From assembly GCA_933822405.4 (NCBI GenBank), contig CAKOGP040001001.1:188636-252635 (forward strand): DNA of 64,000 bases, read 5' to 3'. Position 1 is the stretch's first letter. Each line of letters opens with the position of its first letter. Origin of the DNA: Cylindrotheca closterium. Taxonomy: Eukaryota; Bacillariophyta; Bacillariophyceae; Bacillariales; Bacillariaceae. Under the pieces are notes generated by a model. That model saw nothing but the letters and a program-made list of their open reading frames with translations. It had not been told where the DNA came from and did not search any database. Of the stretch, positions 20,911 to 33,500 are shown piece after piece. A program made the translations under genes and the position numbers.

Positions 20911-22138
20911 AGCGAACCAACTACCACCCAAGATACATGACTGAAAATCCCAAAATGCATTCCACAAAACTAAAAGGAAGCAACCCCATAGAGCACATAC
21001 ACCCAACCATAGTTGTCGCATCTGATTTCATCTTCTGTATCTATTACTGTACTCGTAGGGCCCATGCCATACGATCATTCTTTTTGCCTTTAAAAATTTT
21101 GCAATTTACTGCTGGACTGACAATAATGACTCGGTTGAAAGGGATTGTCCAAAGAAAAGAATCCTGATAGCAAATATTATATCGGATGGTATTATGGCCT
21201 CCCCGTACCACGGTATGCCAACAACAGCAATCCCAGCCGAATTTTGGTTTGGAACCTTGGTACTGCTAGGGTTTCCAAAATCATTGCGAAAACCACTTTT
21301 TCAGACAATTTTGGGCGATGCATCATATGCTTCAGCAGTCGTTTGGGCTAGATCGAAAGAATCCAATGTGCTCAAATCATTCCATAAGATCAGGGTCAGA
21401 TATGGACAATACAGAGATAGTGTTAGCTGCGCATCCATTTTCTTGCACTGAATGATGAATCATCCATGTGCCTCAAAAACGCTACAATTATGATACCACC
21501 GTCATCGTGCTGCGCAATCTATTACAGGCAGAAATTTTGGAAGATTAGGAAAATACCATCCTTTGCGCAGAGGTACTGTATTGTGGATGTCAACGAGCCT
21601 ACGATACCGTACCAGTACAATCAATACTTCCATGGTTGACGATGTTTGTATCTTAAGATTCGTACTGCGAAATAATAAAATACCAGGTACCGACCGTGTT
21701 TCACTGTGGCTCAATTACATATCCGGGTTGGAAACAACTTGTCAGTAGGGTCATTTTTGTGGGTTCTTTCGTCCTCGCCACAAACGAGATTCTTTAGCCA
21801 CAACGATCCCTTCACAGATCGTATATTAAAAACCACGATCTCACGTAAGTTTCAGTGTATAAAACTGTTCGGTTTCTCAAACTTCTTAACTCAGACATTC
21901 AAAACAATAAAACTAAACAACGTTACTTATCAAAAAGTCGGAAAAGTCACAAGTCCTCCGAATTCTAATGCCGCCGCTACCAAAATCTGAGCAGCTTTTG
22001 AACTTCTCGACTTTAGACAGAAGAATTGCAGCTCGCAGATACGCGTTTGCTTTGAAGAAACTGCGCACACCGGTTGCACATTGCACATTGCACATCGTCA
22101 TCAGAAGATATTAATAAAAACCAAAAGGGGCACAGACA

Positions 22139-25100
22139 ATGGCAATGAATAAGGCCTTTATGATGCAGCAGAACGCGTTAATGGCTCTGCTATTGGTTGT
22201 CCTTGCGTCAATTATTCCTCGAATCAATGCACAGGATGATTCTTCCACCGCTGATCAAATCACAGAGGCCAATGTTTCCTACATTATTGAGCCCTTTGAA
22301 CGTCTCGGCGGCGGTATTTGGAACTTTTCAGATCCTTCCATAACCAACTTTACCACAGAGGGTGCCTTGTATGGGGATGGGGCCCTTGCCATTGACTTTA
22401 CTGCTGTTGGAGAATCATCATCATCATCTGAATATGATTATGAAGTCAGCTGGATGGCCGAGCGTCATCCTCACAACTGTTTTGGTGCTTCCGAATTGTC
22501 TCTTGCCGTCAAGACCGAGTCTTCCATGTCCATTCAAGTCTCCATCCTAGATGATCGAGAATGCCTGCAGTCGGGTGCTGCTGCTGCGGATTGCAACGAT
22601 TTGTCTCAAGTTTCCAGCATTCCATTGTTCCCACAACCACAAGAACTTACAGGATCCTCTGAATGGTACCATTTGTCGGTACCCGCCGTATCAATAGAAC
22701 AAGATCTGAAACGGATACGTGGGTGGAAGATCCGAGTGGCCAATGCGACTGGCACCTTGTTACTAGATCAGTTTGCCTGTCACGGTGGTGGTGGTCTGTT
22801 GGGCGCCGCCTTTCATGTGCTTTCCCTTCCGAATGAAACTTCCTTTGCACAAGCCAAAGAGGAGAGCATGTGGCTGGAATATTTCTTTGAATCCCCACTT
22901 GCCGTAAACAATTCGGTCAATACCCTGGAAGAGGGTGTCTTGAAAATGGATTATCTGGTACAACAGGTGCAATCCTGGGGAGGATTCAACGACGTGGCGC
23001 ATCTGGCGGCTGGAAATGGCTACTACAACCTCTCGCAAGCGACGGGACTAACCATGGACTTTGATATACTAAAGCAAGCATCGATCCCGGGTCGCTGCAT
23101 CTTTCGGTTTGTCCTCCAAGACGGTAGCCACTGTATGGAGGATTGCGATCATCAATACCACAATCAAGAGCGGTGGTATTCTTTCAATTCCATCATGGAT
23201 CTACAAGGCGGTGGCACTATCACTCTGCCATTGGAAGGAAGTACCGAGGCTACTTCCACCTTTTGGTTCACTGGGTGGTCGGGTATTTCGGGAAACAAGA
23301 TTTTGGACCTAGCTCACATCAAGGGCTATACCATTGAAGTCGTACTGGACTCTGGTTTGGACCTCTTTGATTCTCTCACTGGAACTTTTGAACTTTCCAA
23401 CATGACTGCTGTCGTACTTCCAGAAATAGATGAGACCTGTATCGGTGTCTTGGAGAAGGACCTATATTTTCACGAGTGGTCTGGAGATCAGTTCACCCGC
23501 GTCGAGTTCCTTGGTGCAAAGTGTTGTGAATTATGCGAAGCAGACCCTGACTGCCTCTATGCCATGAGCAACAATCGAGACTGCTTCATCGCCTCAGAAC
23601 TGGACCCCAAATTCGTTTCCTTGCTGGCTACCGAAGTCACGGCCACCTTTTCTTCCTTTTGGATGGACGATCCCATCAAGCGGGGCGATTGGTGTGACAA
23701 ATGCGATTGCGACCAAGGTTCTCTGACCATTGATTGCAAAGGCAAAGATCTACGAGTCATACCCAAGTCAATCAGTGTACCATGGGAGCCAAGGCTCATT
23801 GACCTTCAAGATAATTTTCGCCTTGTCATGATTGGTAGCGATTCCTTTGCCGAAGTCGCCAATTCCTTGGAAGAGATTCGATTCCCAACCGACGTGAAGT
23901 TTCTTTCACCCGGTGCTTTGGATTCGCTTCCAAAGCTCAACAATGTTGTCTTTCAATCCTTTTTCCAAGACGGTGTGCACCGTATGGTCAATGCCATTAC
24001 AACAGAAGCTGATAGCTTTGGCGACATCTGCTGTGGGTTTGGTTCTACCATCGAGATCAACTGGGAACTTTCCATCACCAACTGTGACATGAAAGTGGAT
24101 GCGCCCGGAATTGATGCAGTGTATGACCCTTTCTACAACTATCTCGATGCAACTATTCTGAGAGCCGTCCAAGAAGATTCAAGCTTTATGCGAGAAGCTG
24201 CTGAAAGTGTCGAAAAGTGTGCCGAGTTCTGTGCCATTGACGATGATTGTAATTACTTCACTTATGACCAGCGCCTTCCAAACGCCGACCATCGATGTCT
24301 TATGTTTCAGAATAACGGAACGATCTTTGATTATGTCTGCTGCTTGGATGATCACTATGCTGACGAAGAAAGGACGATTCCCGGAACCATCAGTGGGAGG
24401 CCACCCAGTTCGAGACATAGAGACGACGATGCCCGAGTGCTCGTCTCGACGACGGAATTGAGTTTGACAAAGTCCAACGACTACGCAACCGAGCTCACGC
24501 TGTCACTGGGGGCGACTCCATTGCGAGGCGCTGTCTGGGTGTATCCAAAGTTCACGACGGGGTCTTCCACTCTGAAATTCATTGTAGAACCTTCTCATGT
24601 TCCATTGTACACTTCGAATAGCACGGCCAAAATATTTGTTTCCTTGGAGCAAGACCCACCAGCTGGTTCTCAATCGACGACCGTGCTTGTGGAGTTGGAT
24701 ATAGTGTAAGTTATTTGGTTGCCTGACTCAGCTCCAACAGCATTTATTGCATCACCGAACCACTGACCCCATTTTACCGGTATATATAGGGCCTGTGATG
24801 AGGCATTTGTCATTGAAGATAGCGATGACGAAGGAATCATCTCTCTTTCTGTAATTCCGATAGAGTTGGCTGATACGAGTAATATCACGACCTCTATCAT
24901 TGTTCCAGCAACGATTATTTGTGCTCTTTTTGCTGCAGCCTTTTTGTGGCACGATTACAAGAAGAGACAGAATGATATGATTTGGATGGTGAAGCAGGAC
25001 GAGTTGCATTTCGATTCACCTCCGGAGGTCATTGGTCGAGGAACCTTTGGCTTGGTCCTTTTGGCAGGTATGCTTTCTCACGACAAATATGAATAGCGTT

Positions 25101-27210
25101 ATGTGTCGTCTCGTGCTAACGACTTCACTTTTATTTTCAGAGTATCGCGGAACACAGGTTGCTGTTAAGAGAGTGATTCCTGCAAAATCAAAACGATCTG
25201 GGGCTGGAGGTTTGTCGTCGGTCGCATCAGCAATGTCATTGCCTGATCAGAGCGAAGTAGATCAGACTATGACATCGGATCATGTTGAAGAGTCGGAACG
25301 GGAAGACATGACTGAAATGGCAGAAGCGGCCATCTTGCCAGTGTCGAAAAAAAATTCTTTCGAGATGAATAGCCAGGCATATCTGAATAGCAAATCTTTA
25401 AAATTTGCTACATTTCAAGGATCGAGTACAGAAAAGGGCGTTTGGAAGAAACTTAGGAAAAACTTCATCGAGGAGATGCGACAGCTGTCGAAACTACGTC
25501 ACCCCTGCATTTGTACAGTTATGGGAGCTGTGATTGGAAAGTCGGTTGAACCAATGCTAATCATGGAATACATGGATCATGGGTCGCTCAATGATTTGCT
25601 AAAGAATGATACCATTGTCATTGATGGAGAAATCATCCTCCCGATTCTGCGAGACATCTCACAGGGGTTACGATTCTTGCACTCCGCCAATCCACAAGTT
25701 ATTCATGGAGGTATGTTGCATGAGAGTTTTCCTTGAGACTGATGTTTTCATTGCCCTATACTTACAGTTATTTCGTCATAGATTTGAAAGCTGCAAATAT
25801 TCTCGTTGATCACAAATTCCGGGCCAAAGTTGCTGACTTCGGTCTTTCGCAGAAGAAACAGCTCGGAGGCACTGGAACACCATACTGGATGGCGCCAGAA
25901 CTACTTCGGAAGGAAGCTGCCAACTCTTCAGCCAGCGATGTTTTCTCGTTTGGTGTCATTTTGGTAGAAGTCTACAGCCGAAAGGATCCCTACGAAGGCG
26001 AATCAACCAACAATATCTTGGAAGAGATCGCAGACAAATCTATTCGAAGAAGACCTACAGTGCCTGAGAACTGCCCCCCTCAGATCCGGTCCATGATTAG
26101 CGACTGTCTGGTTGACGAAGCGGAGATGCGGCCAACGTTCGAAGAGCTTGATACAAGGCTAAAGCGAATTGACGCCGAGGCTGCGGATATCAAAACCAGA
26201 AACTCGAGGATAAACAAGACTGTTTCCCTCTTTGATATCTTTCCTAAGTAAGTTGACAGTCCCTGTTTCTTTGACTTGGCGAAAGACAGATTCCAAAACT
26301 AAGTTTTTCGTTGTATCATAGGAAAATTGCTGAGGCTTTGCAAGAAGGGCGACAGGTTGAAGCGGAGCACCGTGATTGTGTGACTATCTTCTTCTCTGAT
26401 ATTGTGGACTTCACTTCGATCTCGTCGGAGCTGGATCCTCGGAAGGTTGCTGATTTGTTGGATCGGCTATACACGGCTTTTGATGAAGTGTCAAATGCCC
26501 ATGACGTCTTTAAAGTGGAGACCATTGGCGATGCATACATGGCCGTGACCAACCTAGTAAAGGACCAGCCGGATGATCATGCGAAAAGAATTGCTGAATT
26601 CTCTATCGCTGCAATTGAAGCGGCCAATGAAACATTGATCGACACTGACGATCCCAGCAAAGGATATGTAAACATTCGTTGTGGCTTTCATTCTGGCCCC
26701 GTCGTAGCCGATGTCGTTGGAAACAAAAACCCAAGGTACTGTCTCTTTGGAGACACCGTGAACAGGTAAGGATCTTCACACTTGTTCCGTTCCCTATGGG
26801 ATCCATTGACTCACCAATTGATGAATATTGCAAACAGTGCTCATCGAATGGAGAGTAACTCTAAGAGCAACCGCATTAATTGTTCAAGAGCTTCGGCTGA
26901 TCTGCTGAAAGTGCAGTGCCCGGATATCCCTTTGAGATCACGGGGAAAGATTTTAATTAAGGGAAAGGGCGAAATGCAAACCTATTGGGTGAACGACAAC
27001 CGTCGACCGAGCATAGTTCTAAGTAACCCACCGCTTACTGGCAGCAAAGTTTTTCTCAATGGCATGGAACTCGCACTGTCACAAGTTGACGAAGGAAATG
27101 AAACAGGTATGAGCGAAGATTTCTTGGCGGACATTGAGGAAACCAAAGGCAGTGGACATTTTACAGAGCCATCTTCCAAGTCGTCCATCTCACTGCCTGT
27201 GCAGGGATAG
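22139..27210 (+). CDS. Receptor guanylate cyclase with kinase-type domain
   Basis: Six exons (22139-24705, 24790-25067, 25141-25710, 25782-26247, 26322-26765, 26838-27210) give 1565 residues. A signal peptide occupies about 1-31. The ectodomain has two jelly-roll-like stretches, a Cys-rich PAN/apple-like segment near 435-500, an LRR N-cap-like CDKCDCDQG near 520 with short leucine-rich sequence, and a second PAN-like segment near 690-740. One membrane helix (SIIVPATIICALFAAAFLW) follows. The kinase domain has IGRGTFGLV, VAVKRV, HGDLKAANI, DFGLS and MAPELL, so the catalytic residues are present, with Gly for Arg in HRD. A Ser-rich insert of about 90 residues lies after the VAVK lysine. The C-terminal cyclase has FSDIVDFT and ETIGDAYM (metal Asp; Glu for guanine) and PRYCLFGDTVN (Cys for guanine), pointing to GTP rather than ATP. 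It likely makes cGMP at the plasma membrane; the ligand is unknown. Confidence 0.9.
24706..24789 (+). other. Intron 1, 84 bp
   Basis: Donor GTAAGT and acceptor TATATATAG. Removes an in-frame stop (TAA at 24707) and joins ...LDIV to ACDEAFV. Confidence 0.85.
25068..25140 (+). other. Intron 2, 73 bp
   Basis: Donor GTATGC and acceptor TTTTCAG. Splits the kinase domain just after the Gly-rich loop and joins VLLA to EYRGTQVAVK. Confidence 0.9.
25711..25781 (+). other. Intron 3, 71 bp
   Basis: Donor GTATGT and acceptor TCATAG. Splits the catalytic loop codon for Asp; splicing restores HGDLKAANI. Confidence 0.9.
26248..26321 (+). other. Intron 4, 74 bp
   Basis: Donor GTAAGT and acceptor TCATAG. 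Lies between the kinase and cyclase domains and joins FDIFP to KKIAEAL. Confidence 0.9.
26766..26837 (+). other. Intron 5, 72 bp
   Basis: Donor GTAAGG and acceptor CAAACAG. Splits the cyclase motif; splicing restores GDTVNSAHRMES. Confidence 0.9.
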
Positions 27211-27533
27211 TCGCGGTGTTGTCTGAGAGTTTGTGTTTTCATTGTACCACTAATAATAGACATGATGTGTTAACAAAAGAGGTCACCTAACCTTTCTTTG
27301 TAACCTTTTATTAAAGAGGAAGAGCAGTTTGCATAGAGTCAGTCGCATAGTTACTGCCAGTGCTTTGATCAAGTCGTCCATCTATATAGGACATGTTGAA
27401 TCATCAGATTGAATCCACGCTTGTTCATGCGTTCTTGAAACATGCAATACCTCTACGGTTGTCAAACATCTCTCCATTGTAGCAGGCTCTGCGGGGATTA
27501 CAGCATAGTTTCCAAATCTTGTGTCCGCGTCTC
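27211..27533. other. Convergent intergenic region
   Basis: 323 bp between the 3' ends of the receptor gene and coiled-coil gene D. Nothing recognisable apart from AT-rich stretches. Confidence 0.5.
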
Positions 27534-30500
27534 TTAAGTTACAACTTCTCTGCAGCGCAACGTTAGACGCAGCGGATCATCAATTTCAGCAACAATGCCA
27601 GCTAATTCTGCCGTGCTAACAGCCTTCAGTTCACTTATTGAAAACACACGGGAATGCTTCTTGTCCTCGTGTTCCAAAAGGCATTGAATTTCGTGGGTCC
27701 CACTTGTGACCATTGCGGCTGTGTCTTGTGGCCACAATCGAACATTTCCAGATATGACAACATCATTCTGATAGACTGTATCGAATATGTTTAAGTCCTT
27801 GCTCGCGGAGACTCGCAGATCTCTGTATACTCCACTCAATTCATTTATCACTCGAACTCTAAACTCCTTCGCGGACAACGAACGCGTGGCTATCTTTTTC
27901 TCCTTGCATTGAAGCGCTAGCATGATGGTTTCAATTGGCTTTGACATCAGATTTACCAGGTCTTGTGTGGAAGTTTGCTTCATCTCTTCAACAGATAAGG
28001 ATTGAATTCCATTGCTTTCGAAAATTCTACAACTGATTTCATGAGAGCCAGCCTTCACAAGTTTGGCAAGGCTCTTTTTCCATTTCCTCACTCCCGCTGC
28101 CAGCGTCTTTTCGCTGTCGTATATAGAATCAAAGACAGTCAAGTTTGATGATATTGGAACATACAAATCGACAGATCGGTCCGTGTGTTGGTTTGAAAGT
28201 ATGATGTGCATTGAGCTTGTGTTCTGGTCTGATGCCTCCTCTAGTGAAGTTTGGCTTGCGACTTCATGGCCGCTTTCTGATCTCTCGCTTGCTTCTTCAT
28301 AAACAGAGCTATCTTGTTCATTCTCAGGCAGATTAGGATTTTCCTCAGTATGTAACAACTCTGTGGAATCACGGAAACTGGTCGATTTTCCAAAGTCACT
28401 TGATGATGCGCTTTCACTGGAAGACGAGGAATCAGAGCTATCAACAGTCCTGTACCAGAGACTCTTAATCTGCTTTTCAACGCTTGGATGCATTGGTTCG
28501 TCCGTCAATTCGCTTGCTTCTGTGGAATCTGTTGTCTTTTGAGACTTTGCATCAGTCAAAGATTTTCGTTGTTCCACATCTTTTGCATATTCTTCCAATT
28601 CGTTGAGAGCTTCGTTCCGGTAGGCATTGTATTCATCTGAGGATGATGAATCGCTATCATGTACTTTTGCACTTTCTCCAATTTTCAATATTTGTTCAAA
28701 ACTAGCCTGGAAGTCATCCGTGCTCAGCCACATGCTGACCTGCTGCGCCTTTGTTTGGATTTCGATCTCGGGGCCATCATGATTGTGATGGAGACTGCGA
28801 AGACTTTCACTTCCATCACTGTGGAAGTCCTTTGCTGACGTATCATTAAGAATTGCTGGCGTATCATTGAGATTTGCCGACATATCATTAAGATAAGTCT
28901 CGTAGTCAGCACTTTCAGAAGCGTCCAAATTGCTGTTGGAACTGCTGCTGCTTGAGCTACTGCTTGAACTTGAACTTGAAGTGCTGGAGCTGCTACTGGA
29001 ACTGTCGTTGGATGCGACTTCATAGTCATCGTCGATTTTCGTTACAGACGCTCGTAACAACAGAGCAACACTTTCAGGTGCTTTGACGGGGTCCATCATA
29101 TCCGCTTCCAGCTCTGCATCATCGTCACTGCTATCGCCGTAGAAATTCTTCGCTGACATCTCATTCAAATAGGCTTCATATTCCGCAGTTTTGCCCACAT
29201 TACTGTTTGCTGGCTGGGTGTCTTGTTCAGTGCCATTGCTATTGCTACTTGAATTGCTGGAGCTGCTACTAGAGCTGCTGCTCGAGCTGCTGCTGGATGC
29301 GACTTCATAGTCGTCTTCAATATTAGCTTCAACTTCATATATCGAAGCTTGCATCAGGTGGGCTTGGCGCTCGGCTGCTTCAACGGAATCTGTGTTTGTG
29401 CCAACATCCGCTGTCTTGGTGACAGCTGCAAGCTCGACTGATCCTAGAGCATTCAATCCCGTTGGTGCCAGGTCCGCATCATCATCACTGCTATCGCTGT
29501 AGAAATGCTTGGTCGACATCCGATTCAAATAGGCTTCATATTCAACAGCCAGCTGGTCCCCATTGCTATTCGTTGGTTTGGAGTCATTTTCAGAGTCATC
29601 ACTACTACTGCTCGAGCTGCTCGAAGTGCTCGAGCTACTGGAGCTGTTGCTTGTAGTAGTGCTGGATGCGACTTCATAGTCATCGTCGATTTTCGTTACA
29701 GACGCTCGTAACAACAGAGCAACACTTTCAGGTGCTTTGACGGGGTCCATCATATCCGCTTCCAGCTCTGCATCATCGTCACTGCTATCGCCGTAGAAAT
29801 TCTTCGCTGACATCTCATTCAAATAGGCTTCATATTCCGCAGTTTTGCCCACATTACTGTTTGCTGGCTGGGTGTCTTGTTCAGTGCTATTGCTTTTGCT
29901 ACTTGAATTGCTGGAGCTGCTACTAGAGCTGCTGCTCGAGCTGCTGCTGGATGCGACTTCATAGTCGTCTTCAATATTAGCTTCGACTTCATATATCAAA
30001 GCTTGCATCAGGTGGGATTGGCGCTCGGCTGCTTCAACGGAATCTGCGTTTGTGCCAACATCCGCTGTCTTGGTGACAGCTGCAAGCTCGACTGATCCTA
30101 GAGCATTCAATCCCGTTGGTGCCAGGTCCGCATCATCATCACTGCTATCGCCGTAGAAATGCTTGGTCGACATCCGATTCAAATAGGCTTCATATTCAAC
30201 AACCAGCTGGTCCCCATTGCTATTCGTTGGTTTGGAGTCATTTTCAGAGTCATCACTACTACTGCTCGAGCTGCTGGAAGTGCCACTAGAGCTGCTGCTG
30301 GATGCGACTTCATAGTCGTCTTCAACTTTTGCTTCAACTTTGTTTATCGAAGCTTGCATCAGGTGGGCTTGGCGCTCGGCTGCTTCAACGGAATCTGCGT
30401 TTGTGCCAACATCCGCTGTCTTGGTGACAGCTGCAAGCTCGACTGATCCTAGAGCATTCAATCCCATTGGTGCCAGGTCGGTCTCATCATCACTGCTATC

Positions 30501-33500
30501 GGCGTAGAAATGCTTAGTCGACATCCGATTCAAATAGGCTTCATATTCAACAACCAGCTGGTCCCCATTGCTATTCGTTGGTTTGGAATCATTTTCAGAG
30601 TCATCACTACTACTGCTCGAGCTGCTGGAAGTGCCACTAGAGCTGCTGCTCGAACTGCTACTTGAACTGCTGCTCGATGAATTTCTCGCCGGATCGAACC
30701 AAGGATTGAAAGGCTTCTTCAGAAATCCGGGACTCGGAGGAGCTCCATCAGAAACCGTGCTTGCATCTCCGCCCATGTTATCTATACTTCCACCAAAGCT
30801 AAAGTCCTCACTGCTTGAGAAATCAACCCAATTTGATACTGATGGAAGTACAAGAGGCTTCTGAAGTCCACTTTTCAATGGCTCAAAGGAATCCGCAATA
30901 TCGAAGTCGCTTTCATCATCCTGGCTTGCTGTATCATAGTTGTGATCTCCATAGAATTGGCTCTTCGACATGTGTTTCAAGTAAGACTCGTATTCCGCCG
31001 CCTTTGCTGCATCGTCATTCTTCGGATCATTCCCTGCTTGGCTGATGCTTCTACTCGAACTGCTGCTACTCGAACTGCTGCTACTCGAACTGCTGCTGAT
31101 CGAACTGCTGCTGCTGCTCGAACTGCTGTCCCTATTTTCATCGTTGCTCTTCACAACTTGCTGGGGGTCCACCGGATTCCTAGATTCCTTATTGGCAGCA
31201 CCACTCCACCTGTCGCCATAAAATCTCGCATTTTGCTTGCGTGCTAGAAAAGCCTCGTATTCAGCAACTTTAGCAGCGTCCACTGCGCTGTTTGCATCGT
31301 TTTTCTCGACATTGGACTTGCTGCTGATTGATCTGCTATCACTTGAGCTATTGCTACTTGAACTGCTGCTATTGCTGATGCTGGAACTACTCGAGCTGAT
31401 GCTGGATGCAACTTCAAAGTCATCATCAAGATTCATTGGAGCTTCGTTAAGTGACGCTCGCAGCAACAGCGCTGCACTCTTCAATGGCAATGGCTTAGCG
31501 ACACCGGCATCATTCAAATCGCTCCCGCCATCACTTAGCGTATCATAGTTGGGATCTCCATAGAATCTGCTCTCTGATATGTGATTCAAGTAATTTTCGT
31601 ATTCCACCGCCTTTGGATCAGCCTTTTCGGTTGCTCTTTTTGGCTTTGCATCGCTGCTGGAACTGCTATCACTCGAGCTGCTGGAACTGCTACTTGAGCT
31701 GCTGGTCCCTGTCCCCTTTTGGGTACTTGCCGATGCCGGCGGCATTTCCTCAACCAACTTGAGTTCTTCACCTTTCGAATGCTTGCGAGACCTGTTGGCA
31801 AGTCGAGGTGTTTTGTCCTTGGATGGAACTTCGTCTTTGGCCTGCTTATCAGAGGAATGATAATCACTGTACCTGGCTTGCATAGGATTCTCCGTCGAGG
31901 CCACTTCATAGTCTGTATCTTCTCCTTCGCTCGCAAAGTCGACTTCCTCTTCTTCTTTGCCAACGAAAGTGTCACGGAAGGAACTGAACGATGCTTGCAA
32001 CGACGAATACGAGAAGAATCCCTTGTTACTGTTGATCACATCTTCAATGTACAAGGCCGAACTCAAGGTGGCCGGTTGGAAAGGAAGAAAGGAATCGCTT
32101 GATAAAACCGAATTGTCTGATACCGAACCGCTGGAAGTGGTACTCTTCTTAATATTGCTCAAATCGTTTTTGTCGAATTCAAAAACCGTCCGAACCTTAA
32201 TTCCAGTCTTTGGATAATAATCTTCCGAACCACTGTTGTTTTCTTCGACGTTCTGATCCAGCAGCAATGGATGTTCGTCTTCTCCCCCAAGCTGTCCTTG
32301 AAAATGTGCGGCAAACCAATCGCTCTTTTCTTGCCGCGACTCTTCGTCGCTGCTGCCACTTGAAGACGATGATGCTGAAGACGAAGAGGAAGATGATGAC
32401 GAAGATGAAGACGAAGATGGTGATGCTGATATCATCGACGGCTGTCGCATTACCGGGTGTCGACGAGATAGCTTGGTTTGGATTTCCTGTAAAAGGGATT
32501 TCACTTTATCGACCGACTTCGCCAATTCATTCGTCTTGGCCAAGTTGGCTTCGCGTACTGAATTGGTGGAGTCTTGTCGTGTAAACTTCCTCACTTTACC
32601 TTTTTTCGTGTCGCCGTTCCGTGTTGGTTCGTCATCTACTTCTTTATCGGCATCATTGTTCGCCTCAAGCATGAATCCTGGGTGACTAAATTCATCCATT
32701 CGACGCTCCAACTCATCCCATCGTTCCAATTGTTCTTCAATCTGCTGCTCCATATCATTCATAGTGACTTCATCATCAGTACCATCGAGTTGCTCTCGTA
32801 AGTCTTGCAATTTGATAATAACTTGTTCCGTTTCCGTCTTCAACCCATTGAATTCCATACTGCTCATTCTCCTGTGTGCTCGAACGTCCCCGACCAGATT
32901 CTCATCTTCCTGTCGCTGCCGTTGCCGTATTTCTTTAATATTCTTGTTATTTTCCAAGTTCTCGGCAATCTGTGTCCATCGATCGAGCCAACTTCGCAAA
33001 TCGTGCAGTCGTTGTTGGGATATTGGATCCCGAATTTCTAACCCACTGAGCAATCTGGAAATCTGTTGAGCTTCTTTTCCCGTCGTCCGACTCCATTCGT
33101 CTAACCAATCGTGGTACTCTTCTCGTTTTAATTTGCCCTTGGCAATCTGCAGTTCGTTTTGTACTTTGGAAAGTTGTTGTCGAAGTCGTTCCAATTCCTT
33201 TTGTTGTTCTTCTTCCCGCTGTTGCCAATCTTCGTGTACAGACTTTTGGAGGTCATCCTTGTCTTCTGATATTTCTTGTAGCTTTTTTTTGACTCGTTCA
33301 ATCTCGTTGTTGGTCAAGGATTGAAAATCTTCACGAAGCTTACGAATGGTTTCGGCCTGTTGTTGATATTGCTTCCGAGACAATTCCTGTCGGGCTTGAA
33401 AGGCATTGAGTTGTTCTTTGAGGCGCTTATTCTCTTCCACGAGTGATATGTATTCGTGTTGAGGCAGTCTCATACCAAGGGGCGACTGCATGGCAGATGC

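Larger units (their letters stand above)
18606..22138. other. 3.5 kb intergenic region between divergent genes
   Basis: Lies between coiled-coil gene B (minus) and the receptor gene (plus). It holds a short CAG run at about 18656-18676, a diverged duplicate pair (see 19080-19600 and 20390-20910), and a 22 bp short tandem repeat near 19988-20040. The longest frame, 19367-19963 plus strand, overlaps the duplicate pair, has no conserved features and is not supported as a gene. Confidence 0.5.
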
